Positions 33,828-41,017 of a DNA stretch of 64,000 bases are shown here, one piece after another. Each line of letters begins with the position of its first letter. Position 1 is the first letter of the stretch. This DNA is from Thalassobius sp049116315 (GTDB lineage Bacteria > Pseudomonadota > Alphaproteobacteria > Rhodobacterales > Rhodobacteraceae). A model generated the notes under the pieces. The model saw only the letters and a program-made list of their open reading frames with translations, searched no databases and was not told the DNA's origin. The stretch is from assembly GCA_049116315.1 (NCBI GenBank), contig JAGDZD010000005.1, positions 248,001 to 312,000 of the forward strand, read 5' to 3'. The translations under genes and the position numbers were made by a program.

Positions 33828-34595
33828 ATGACGCCGTCGGCCTTTTGCATTCACAAATCTTTCCCAGTATCTGAGCCGACGGCCTTTCAATCCGACCAAC
33901 ATTATTTGCTTTATGCCCGCGAGGGCACTTTGCGATTAGAGGCGCAGGGCCAACGTTGGACCCTTCCCCCGGCCCGCGCAGCCTTGATCCACGCCAACCA
34001 AGCCGTCGAGATCACCGTGCTATCCCCGCTGACCTCAGCCTCGGTTTTGTTTGATGCGGGCTTTATGGATCCCCCCAGCAGCGGGCTGTCGGTGTTTGAT
34101 GTCACGCCATTGGCGCGTGAGTTGATTCATGCCTGTCGTCACCTTGGGCCAGATCGCGCGCCCGACACGCCGTATCATCGCAGCCTTCTGACGGCGTTGG
34201 CGCAGGTGGCGCTCAGGCTGTCTCAGACCCCCTGCCCCTGTGTGATGCCGCAACCCAAATCGCAGGCGCTGAAAAATGCGTTGGATTTGACTGCAACTCT
34301 GGCGCAGACGCCGCTCAGCTTTGTGACCATTGCCGCGCAAACCGGACAATCGCCACGGGCGTTGACCAGACGGTTTGCCAGTGAGCTGGGGATGACATGG
34401 CGCGAAGCCTTGCGTCGCATTCGCATCATCCGCGCGGTTGAGGCGCTTTCGATAAGCAACGCCCCAGTGACCGAGATCGCTTTGGGGGTTGGCTATCAAT
34501 CCATTTCGGCTTTCAATGCGGCCTTTCGGGACTTGATCGGGATGAGTCCCACGGCCTATCGCGCCAGTTTCAAAACCCGACCCGAAGAAATCTGA
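33828..34595 (+). CDS. AraC-family transcriptional regulator
   Basis: 255 residues. The N-terminal cupin-like sensing domain (SDQHYLLYAREGTLRLEAQG-type pattern, about 20-95) is followed by the double helix-turn-helix of AraC/XylS proteins: PLSFVTIAAQTGQSPRALTRRF and APVTEIALGVGYQSISAFNAAF, ending in the conserved LIGMSPTAYR. It starts two bases after the ABM gene. Its target might be its own operon; an inverted repeat CATATCC-N15-GGATATG lies 25 bases upstream of the ABM start. Confidence 0.94.
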   Translation: MTPSAFCIHKSFPVSEPTAFQSDQHYLLYAREGTLRLEAQGQRWTLPPARAALIHANQAVEITVLSPLTSASVLFDAGFMDPPSSGLSVFDVTPLARELIHACRHLGPDRAPDTPYHRSLLTALAQVALRLSQTPCPCVMPQPKSQALKNALDLTATLAQTPLSFVTIAAQTGQSPRALTRRFASELGMTWREALRRIRIIRAVEALSISNAPVTEIALGVGYQSISAFNAAFRDLIGMSPTAYRASFKTRPEEI

Positions 34596-34723
34596 TGGGA
34601 TTTTTGCGAATCTATCGCCTTCCGAAGGGGAAGTTTCCCTAAAATTTCAGACCACACCCCCAAATAAGCAACAATCGGAAAGAAAAAACCGCATTCAGGG
34701 ACAGATATTACTCTTTTTGCCTG

Positions 34724-34752
34724 TTGACGCCCCTCGTTACCCCTCCTAAAAC
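34724..34752 (+). promoter_or_regulatory. Sigma-70-type promoter of the ilv operon
   Basis: TTGACG (34724-34729), a 17-base spacer, then TAAAAC (34747-34752). The -35 box is near perfect, the -10 box is weaker. A start near 34759 would put the leader peptide 25 bases into the transcript. Confidence 0.7.
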
Positions 34753-34783
34753 ATTTGCCAAGCACTTGAAGGAGCCCCAGACG

Positions 34784-34831
34784 ATGGAAACGCTAGTCGT
34801 GATCGTAGGAAAAAGGCGCATGGGCCGGTAA
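34784..34831 (+). CDS. ilvB leader peptide (attenuation)
   Basis: A 15-codon open frame METLVVIVGKRRMGR behind an AAGGAGCC ribosome site. Five of codons 4-8 are Leu, Val, Val, Ile, Val, the three branched-chain amino acids whose synthesis needs acetolactate synthase. The stop (34829-34831) lies between the arms of the antiterminator. The arrangement is that of classical ribosome-mediated attenuation, as known for ilv operons of enteric bacteria and described for Caulobacter. Confidence 0.88.
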   Translation: METLVVIVGKRRMGR

Positions 34832-34859
34832 CGGACACCATAATGGAACCCCATGCGCC
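34815..34859 (+). promoter_or_regulatory. ilv antiterminator hairpin
   Basis: GGCGCATGGG (34815-34824) pairs perfectly with CCCATGCGCC (34850-34859). The right arm overlaps the left arm of the terminator by three bases (34857-34859), so the two cannot form together. The left arm would be covered by a ribosome that reaches the leader stop codon. Confidence 0.85.
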
Positions 34860-34884
34860 CCCGACCAAAAATCGGGGGCTTTTT
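34857..34884 (+). terminator. ilv attenuator terminator
   Basis: GCCCCCGA-CCAAAAA-TCGGGGGC, eight perfect pairs, followed by TTTTT. It sits 39 bases before the ilvB ATG and is a canonical intrinsic terminator within a leader. Confidence 0.93.
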
Positions 34885-34922
34885 AGTGGCTGATAGTTAG
34901 ACGTCGTAAACGGAGCAAAGCA

Positions 34923-36677
34923 ATGACACGTCAAATGACCGGAGCGAAAATGGTAGTCCAGGCCCTTAAGGATCAGGGCGTGGATGTCGTGTTCGGATAT
35001 CCCGGTGGGGCTGTCCTACCGATTTACGATGAGATCTTCTTACAAAATGACATTCGTCACGTTCTGGTGCGCCATGAACAAGGCGCAGTGCACGCCGCCG
35101 AAGGCTATGCCCGCTCCACCGGTAAGCCCGGTGTTGCACTGGTAACCTCGGGCCCCGGCGCCACCAACGCGGTGACCGGCCTGACGGATGCGTTGTTGGA
35201 TTCGATCCCTTTGATCGTTCTGACCGGTCAGGTTCCAACCTTCATGATCGGCTCGGACGCCTTTCAAGAGGCCGACACTGTTGGCATCACCCGGTCGTGC
35301 ACCAAGCACAACTGGTTGGTGAAAGACACCGACAAGCTGGCCGCGACAATGCACGAAGCCTTTCATGTGGCCACAACCGGTCGCCCCGGCCCTGTTCTGA
35401 TCGACATCCCCAAAGACGTTCAGTTTGCCAATGGCACCTATACGGAACCCAAGAAAGTTGAAGTCAGCCACTATCAACCGCAGGTCAAAGGCGACATGCA
35501 AGAGATCGAAGAGCTGGTTGATGCGCTGGAAAAAGCCAAGAAGCCAATCTTTTATACCGGTGGCGGCGTCATCAATTCTGGCCCTGCGGCCAGCCAATTG
35601 CTGCGCGAACTGGTAGAGGCCACAGGCTTTCCGATCACTTCAACTTTGATGGGGTTGGGAGCCTATCCTGCCTCGGGTGACAAGTGGTTGGGCATGTTGG
35701 GCATGCACGGTCTTTATGAGGCCAATATGGCGATGCACGATTGTGATCTAATGATCAACGTCGGTGCACGCTTTGACGACCGCATCACCGGCCGTCTGGA
35801 TGCCTTTAGCCCCAACTCTAAGAAAGCGCATATCGACATCGATCCTTCGTCGATCAACAAGGTGATCCGCGTTGATATTCCGATCGTTGGCGACGTTGGC
35901 CACGTTCTGGAAGATGTTCTGAAGGTTTGGAAGTCTCGCGGTCGTAAGACCAACCAAGAAGCATTGCAAGGCTGGTGGAAACAGATTGACAGCTGGCGTG
36001 CGGTTGATTGTCTGAAGTTCAAGCAAGAAGGCAGCATCATCAAGCCGCAGTATGCGCTGCAACGCCTTGAAGAGCTGACCAAAAAGCATGATCGCTATGT
36101 CTGTACCGAAGTGGGTCAGCACCAAATGTGGGCGGCGCAATACCTGGGCTTTGAAGATCCAAACCGTTGGATGACTTCGGGCGGATTGGGCACCATGGGC
36201 TATGGTCTGCCGGCCTCGGTTGGGATCCAAATGGCTCACCCTGACAGCTTGGTCATCAACGTGGCGGGCGAGGCCAGCTGGTTGATGAACATGCAAGAAA
36301 TGGGCACCGCCGTTCAGTTCCGCCTGCCGGTGAAACAGTTCATCTTGAACAATGAACGTCTGGGCATGGTGCGCCAGTGGCAAGAGCTGCTGCATGGTGA
36401 GCGCTATTCGCAAAGCTGGTCCGAAGCCTTGCCTGACTTTGTTAAGCTGGCCGAAGCCTTTGGCTGTAAAGGTATCAAGGTGGATCATCCCAACGAGTTG
36501 GATGACGCCATCATCGAGATGCTGGAATATGATGGCCCTGTGATCTTTGACTGTCTGGTTGAGAAGCATGAGAACTGCTTCCCGATGATCCCATCAGGCA
36601 AGGCGCACAACGAAATGTTGCTGGGCGACGCCAGCACCAAAGGCGCAATCCAAGCCGGCGGTGCGGTCTTGGTTTAA
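34923..36677 (+). CDS. ilvB: Acetolactate synthase large (catalytic) subunit
   Basis: 584 residues, full length. It condenses pyruvate with pyruvate or 2-oxobutyrate in valine, leucine and isoleucine synthesis, using thiamine diphosphate and FAD. The catalytic Glu lies in VLVRHEQGAVHAAEGYARST (near residue 47). The central FAD-binding domain has GLGAYPASGDKWLGMLGMHG, and the ThDP motif is MGYGLPASVGIQMAHPDS with VAGEASWLMNMQEMGTAVQ; the first conserved position of this GDG-type motif reads GEA, so D is replaced by E. C-terminal FPMIPSGKAHNEMLL is typical. The gene is downstream of the attenuator and 66 bases upstream of ilvN. Confidence 0.96.
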   Translation: MTRQMTGAKMVVQALKDQGVDVVFGYPGGAVLPIYDEIFLQNDIRHVLVRHEQGAVHAAEGYARSTGKPGVALVTSGPGATNAVTGLTDALLDSIPLIVLTGQVPTFMIGSDAFQEADTVGITRSCTKHNWLVKDTDKLAATMHEAFHVATTGRPGPVLIDIPKDVQFANGTYTEPKKVEVSHYQPQVKGDMQEIEELVDALEKAKKPIFYTGGGVINSGPAASQLLRELVEATGFPITSTLMGLGAYPASGDKWLGMLGMHGLYEANMAMHDCDLMINVGARFDDRITGRLDAFSPNSKKAHIDIDPSSINKVIRVDIPIVGDVGHVLEDVLKVWKSRGRKTNQEALQGWWKQIDSWRAVDCLKFKQEGSIIKPQYALQRLEELTKKHDRYVCTEVGQHQMWAAQYLGFEDPNRWMTSGGLGTMGYGLPASVGIQMAHPDSLVINVAGEASWLMNMQEMGTAVQFRLPVKQFILNNERLGMVRQWQELLHGERYSQSWSEALPDFVKLAEAFGCKGIKVDHPNELDDAIIEMLEYDGPVIFDCLVEKHENCFPMIPSGKAHNEMLLGDASTKGAIQAGGAVLV

Positions 36678-36687
36678 TCACCCGAGC

Positions 36688-36710
36688 CCGGGGGGCCCAC
36701 CGTCCCCCGG
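36688..36710 (+). repeat. Intercistronic hairpin between ilvB and ilvN
   Basis: CCGGGGG and CCCCCGG arms separated by nine bases, 10 bases after the ilvB stop. It has no T-run, so it is more likely an RNA-stability or processing element than a terminator. Confidence 0.55.
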
Positions 36711-36743
36711 ATCCAGTGAATTTTTTGCAGAGAAGAAAACAAA

Positions 36744-37304
36744 ATGGCTGCTCTACACATCAAAAAAGGCTCGACACGGCATTCGGCCTATAACCTACGC
36801 CCCACATTCTCGGATCGGAAAGAACGCCACACCTTGGCCGTTTTGGTCGACAATGAACCCGGCGTTTTGGCCCGCGTTATCGGCTTGTTCGCCGGTCGTG
36901 GATACAACATCGAAAGCCTAACCGTGGCCGAAATTGACCACACGGGTCATCACTCGCGCATCACCATTGTGACCGAAGGCACCCCGCAGGTCATCGAACA
37001 GATCAAGGCGCAGCTGGGGCGCATCGTGCCCGTGCACGAAGTCCACGACCTGACCGTCGAAGGTGCCAGCGTTGAACGCGAACTGGCCTTGGTCAAAGTC
37101 CACGGTGACGGTGACAAACGCGTCGAAGCGCTGCGTTTGGCCGACATTTTCCGCGCCAATGCGGTGGACAGCACGCTGGAAAGCTTTGTGTTTGAAATCA
37201 CCGGCACCCCAGAGAAGATCGACGCCTTTGCAGATCTGATGCGTCCCTTGGGGCTGGTCGAAGTGGCCCGCACCGGTGTTGCGGCGCTGTCGCGCGGTCT
37301 CTGA
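36744..37304 (+). CDS. ilvN: Acetolactate synthase small (regulatory) subunit
   Basis: 186 residues. The N-terminal ACT domain (RHTLAVLVDNEPGVLARVIGLFAGRGYNIESL, shown here as two parts of the family's usual start) binds valine for feedback inhibition. The C-terminal ALS_ss domain starts near 100 and includes IFRANAVDSTLESFVFEITG. It ends with LVEVARTGVAALSRGL as in the IlvH/IlvN family. The gene follows ilvB and ends 31 bases before a rho-independent terminator. Confidence 0.96.
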   Translation: MAALHIKKGSTRHSAYNLRPTFSDRKERHTLAVLVDNEPGVLARVIGLFAGRGYNIESLTVAEIDHTGHHSRITIVTEGTPQVIEQIKAQLGRIVPVHEVHDLTVEGASVERELALVKVHGDGDKRVEALRLADIFRANAVDSTLESFVFEITGTPEKIDAFADLMRPLGLVEVARTGVAALSRGL

Positions 37305-37335
37305 CACCGGCGGCAGTCAATAAATCCAATTACCA

Positions 37336-37365
37336 ACGGGTCGCTTAGGCGGCCCGTTTCTTTTT
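37336..37365 (+). terminator. Terminator after ilvN
   Basis: ACGGGTCGC-TTAG-GCGGCCCGT, nine pairs with one T-G, followed by TTCTTTTT. Confidence 0.9.
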
Positions 37366-37410
37366 GGGCCTGTGTTCATAGTCAAATTGAGGCCACGGCG
37401 CGTTGAACAG

Positions 37411-38253
37411 TTAGGACCCGGGCGCAGGATGTTCAGGCTCAAGGCGCAGCAGGCTATAAAGGTGCCATGTGGCGTGCCCCAACAAAGGCAGCGCTATGAA
37501 CAAGCCCAGAAAGCCGGGCAGCATCGCCACAAAGGTCAGCACCGCGATAAACAGCCCCCAAAACAACATTGGAATGGCATTGTCGCGCACCAAGACAAAG
37601 CTGGTTACCATCGCGGTGACATAGTCCAACTCACGATCCAGCAGCATCGGCAGTGACACGACAGTGATCATATACAGCAACAGCGCAAAGCCCGCGCCAA
37701 TCACCGTGCCAATGCCCAACATGATCACGCCGTTGACGCTTTGAAACACCTCAAAGGACGTGGAGACATTGGTCATCGTCATCGTCCCCATGAACAGCGC
37801 AAAGATCATATGTGCCAGAAAAAACCAGAACAGAAAGATGAAGATGATGATCGCACTCATCGACGGCAGTTGACGCCGTGATTGCTGTAAAATGACACCA
37901 AAGATCCGGCGAAAATCCAGCCCTTTGCCGCGCTCCAACTCTCGGCTGACTTCATAAAGGCCGACGGCGGTAAATGGCCCCACCAAAGGAAAGCCCACAG
38001 CGGCGAACACCAACCAATAGCTTTGGCCGGTCCGCAGCGTCACCCAAGTCATGACCAGCCCCAACAGCACATAGACACCCGCAAAGACCGCGCCCAACAC
38101 CGGCGCCCGCCGCATGTCGGCCCATCCCAGATGCAATGCTTGGCGTAAGATTTTCAGATCCACCGATCGAAACTGCGGAGCGCCATGTTCTAGACCAAGG
38201 TCATGCGCCTGCTCTTGACGGGGATCTTGTCCCTGCTGTGCTTTGTCTGCCAT
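37411..38253 (-). CDS. DUF2189 multi-pass membrane protein
   Basis: 280 residues. A soluble N-terminal part of about 50 residues (including FRSVDLKILRQALHLGWADM) precedes five or six hydrophobic segments, for example PVLGAVFAGVYVLLGLVMTWV, SAIIIFIFLFWFFLAHMIFA, and AIPMLFWGLFIAVLTFVAML. DUF2189 proteins are cytochrome-c-oxidase-associated in some annotations, but the role is unproven. It converges with ilvN and lies 40 bases downstream of the amidase on its strand. Confidence 0.88.
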   Translation of the reverse strand: MADKAQQGQDPRQEQAHDLGLEHGAPQFRSVDLKILRQALHLGWADMRRAPVLGAVFAGVYVLLGLVMTWVTLRTGQSYWLVFAAVGFPLVGPFTAVGLYEVSRELERGKGLDFRRIFGVILQQSRRQLPSMSAIIIFIFLFWFFLAHMIFALFMGTMTMTNVSTSFEVFQSVNGVIMLGIGTVIGAGFALLLYMITVVSLPMLLDRELDYVTAMVTSFVLVRDNAIPMLFWGLFIAVLTFVAMLPGFLGLFIALPLLGHATWHLYSLLRLEPEHPAPGS

Positions 38254-38293
38254 CTCTTCCCCCCAATTGCCCTGATCCCATGGGAGAGAATTT

Positions 38294-39724
38294 TCAGTGC
38301 AAAATCAAGCTTTGCAGCGGCGAAGGCGCGCGTTTTGCAGGCCAATTTGTGGCTTCGTGCCACGCCTGTGAGATTTGCAACACACGCAGGTCGCCCCGCG
38401 GAGGGCCGATCAACTGCAAGCCCATCGGCATGCCGTTGGCGCCAAATCCAGCGGGCACAGACATCGCCGGCAATCCCGCAAGGCTGACTGGCACCACAAC
38501 TTCCATCCACCGGTGATAGCTGTCCATATCCCGCCCTGCGATCTGCTCTGGGTAGCGCTGATCGACGGGGAACGGCCAAGTTTGCGCCGATGGCAGGATC
38601 AGCAGGTCGTATTCGGAAAACAGCTCGGTTGTGCGGCGGAACCATTCCGACCGCACCTCAGAGGCGCGGTGAACATCCATCGCGCTGAGGGACAGGCCGC
38701 GCTCGATCTCCCAGATGACTTCGGGCTTAAGGGTTTCGCGCATTTTGGGCTGATCATAAAGCGGCGCCATTTTGCCTGCGATGGACCACGAGCGCAGCGT
38801 TGTCCACGCTTTCCACAGACGATCCGCCGGATAGGGCGGTGACACGGGCACAATATTGCACCCCATTTGCTCAAAAAGTTCGAGGGCAGAATTGCAGGTG
38901 TCCATCACCCCGTCTTCCATCGGATAGGCCCCGCCCCAGTCGCCCAACCATGCGACACGCACCCCCGACACCACGGAACGGATGCGATCCACAAACATCA
39001 TCGGCAACAGGCCGTGTGGCTGGCGAATATCCCAGCCCCCCATCACCTCCAGCAGGGCCGCAACGTCGCTCGGAGAGCGCCCCATAGGGCCGTTGGTGGA
39101 AATCTGGTGCAGGTACATGTCCCCCGTGGGGTCCGACGGCACCCGCCCCCAGGTTGGGCGGAATCCATAGACGTTGCACCAGGCCGCCGGGTTGCGCAGG
39201 CTGCCCATCATGTCCGAGCCATCAGCAATGCAAACCATCCGCGAGGCCAAAGCCGCAGCCGCCCCGCCCGAAGAACCGCCGGCAGACAAATCGGTATCGT
39301 ATGGGTTTTTGGTGGCGCCAAAGACCGTGTTAAACGTGTGGCTGCCCAGCCCAAATTCAGGCGTGTTGGTTTTGCCGATAAACAGCGCGCCCGCGCGGCG
39401 CATCCGCAAAACATGCAGTGAATCCTGTTGCGCCAAATGATCGGTATAAAGCGGCGACCCTTGGGTCGAGACCATGCCTTCGACATTGGCCATGTCTTTG
39501 ATCGCAACCGGGATGCCGTGCAGCCAGCCACGCCGTTCTGTTTGATCCATCTGGCGCGCTTCGGCCATCAAAGCTTCGACGCTGCGCAGGTTAACAATGG
39601 CATTCAGATCGCCATTGAAGGCGTCGATCCGTTCCAAAGTGGCGCGCATGACTTCAACGGCGCTGACCTCCCGCGCTTCGAGCAGAGCAGAAAGTTGCAG
39701 GGCGTCGTGATCTAACAAATGCAA
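38294..39724 (-). CDS. Amidase-signature-family hydrolase
   Basis: 476 residues. The Ser-cisSer-Lys triad is seen: Lys 76 in IPVAIKDMANVEG, the cis-Ser in SAGGSSGGAAAALA (151-152) and the nucleophile Ser near 175 in DGSDMMGSLRNPAAW. The usual GSDxGGS has a Met in place of a Gly. Substrates of this family range from aryl amides to glutamine of Glu-tRNA; absence of GatB/C neighbours makes an aminoacyl-tRNA role unlikely. It is upstream of the DUF2189 gene on the same strand. Confidence 0.92.
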   Translation of the reverse strand: MHLLDHDALQLSALLEAREVSAVEVMRATLERIDAFNGDLNAIVNLRSVEALMAEARQMDQTERRGWLHGIPVAIKDMANVEGMVSTQGSPLYTDHLAQQDSLHVLRMRRAGALFIGKTNTPEFGLGSHTFNTVFGATKNPYDTDLSAGGSSGGAAAALASRMVCIADGSDMMGSLRNPAAWCNVYGFRPTWGRVPSDPTGDMYLHQISTNGPMGRSPSDVAALLEVMGGWDIRQPHGLLPMMFVDRIRSVVSGVRVAWLGDWGGAYPMEDGVMDTCNSALELFEQMGCNIVPVSPPYPADRLWKAWTTLRSWSIAGKMAPLYDQPKMRETLKPEVIWEIERGLSLSAMDVHRASEVRSEWFRRTTELFSEYDLLILPSAQTWPFPVDQRYPEQIAGRDMDSYHRWMEVVVPVSLAGLPAMSVPAGFGANGMPMGLQLIGPPRGDLRVLQISQAWHEATNWPAKRAPSPLQSLILH

Positions 39725-39805
39725 GCGAGGGCACCTCCAAAAGGCAAAGGGCGGATTGATCCGCCCCTGTATTCCCGCACAGCTAGATTAAATTGGCAAG
39801 AGGCT

Positions 39806-40933
39806 TCACTCTTCGCCTTGGGCTTCCGAGCGACTTTTGCCAGAGACATCCATCGCCAAGGTCGCGGCCATCAGCCCATCCAAGTCACCGTCAAGAACCC
39901 CTTTGGTGTCAGAGGTTTCAAAGCTGGTGCGCAGGTCTTTGACCATCTGATAGGGCTGTAAAACATAGGATCGGATCTGGTTTCCCCAGCCCGCGTCACC
40001 GGCATTTTCATGCACTTCATTGACCAGCGCACTGCGCTTATCCAGCTCCATTTGATAGAGCCGAGACTTCAGAGCTTTCATCGCAATGTCACGGTTCTGG
40101 TGTTGCGATTTTTCTGAGCTGGTCACCACGATACCGGTTGGGTGGTGGGTAATTCGCACCGCCGAGTCGGTGGTGTTGACGTGCTGACCACCCGCACCAG
40201 AGGAGCGGTACGTGTCGATACGAATGTCCGACGGGTTCACTTCGATTTCGATATTGTCATCCACAACGGGGTAAACTTTGACCGATGTGAACGACGTGTG
40301 GCGCTTGGCTGCGCTGTCAAACGGCGAGATCCGCACCAAACGGTGAACACCGCTTTCTGACTTCAGCCAGCCATAGGCATTGTGCCCTGAAATTTTGTAG
40401 CTTGCGGATTTGATGCCCGCTTCTTCCCCCGCACTGGTGGATTGCAGCTCGACTTTGTAGCCCTTTTTCTCAGCCCAACGCACATACATGCGCGCCAGCA
40501 TCGAGGCCCAGTCGCAGCTTTCAGTCCCCCCCGCCCCTGAGTTGATCTCAAGGAAGGTATCATTGGCATCCGCTTCACCGTTCAGCAGGGCCTCAAGCTC
40601 TTTCTCAGCGGCTTTCACAGCCAAAGCTTCCAGCGCCGCTTCGGCGTCAGTGATGACCTCTGCGTCATCTTCCATCTCGCCCAACTCGATCATGTCGATG
40701 TTGTCGGCAAGGTCTTGTTTGATGTCATCGTGCATCTTGACGGCATCCACCAAAGTCTGGCGGTCGCGCATCAACTTCTGAGCGTTTTCGGGATCATCCC
40801 ACAGCGTGGGATCTTCGACCCGCGCATTGAATTCCTCGAGCCGGAAAGCGGCGCTCTCATAATCCATCCGCTGGCGCAACAGCTCCAGTGACTTTTCGAT
40901 CTCTGAGACGGTGTTCTGAACCTCGGCGCGCAT
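39806..40933 (-). CDS. prfB: Peptide chain release factor 2
   Basis: 375 residues. The anticodon-like motif is SPFDSAAKRHTSF (RF2-type SPF, near residue 205) and the catalytic GGQ is in RSSGAGGQHVNTTDSAV (near 245). RF2 recognises UAA and UGA and hydrolyses the peptidyl-tRNA. The reading frame is continuous from the ATG, so the autoregulatory +1 frameshift found in many bacteria is absent, as usual in alphaproteobacteria. It follows the penicillin-binding protein gene by 84 bases; the amiC-mrcA-prfB order is conserved in the class. Confidence 0.97.
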   Translation of the reverse strand: MRAEVQNTVSEIEKSLELLRQRMDYESAAFRLEEFNARVEDPTLWDDPENAQKLMRDRQTLVDAVKMHDDIKQDLADNIDMIELGEMEDDAEVITDAEAALEALAVKAAEKELEALLNGEADANDTFLEINSGAGGTESCDWASMLARMYVRWAEKKGYKVELQSTSAGEEAGIKSASYKISGHNAYGWLKSESGVHRLVRISPFDSAAKRHTSFTSVKVYPVVDDNIEIEVNPSDIRIDTYRSSGAGGQHVNTTDSAVRITHHPTGIVVTSSEKSQHQNRDIAMKALKSRLYQMELDKRSALVNEVHENAGDAGWGNQIRSYVLQPYQMVKDLRTSFETSDTKGVLDGDLDGLMAATLAMDVSGKSRSEAQGEE

Positions 40934-41017
40934 GGGGCATCCTCAAAAAAGCTGTCAGTGCTGCGTGATAAACCAGCCCGCCGGTGGGGGCAAGCATTGC
41001 AAGTGCCAAAGGTGACG

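Noticed and set aside
39806..40933. Programmed frameshift in prfB
   Set aside because: The reading frame is continuous from ATG; no in-frame TGA near the start.
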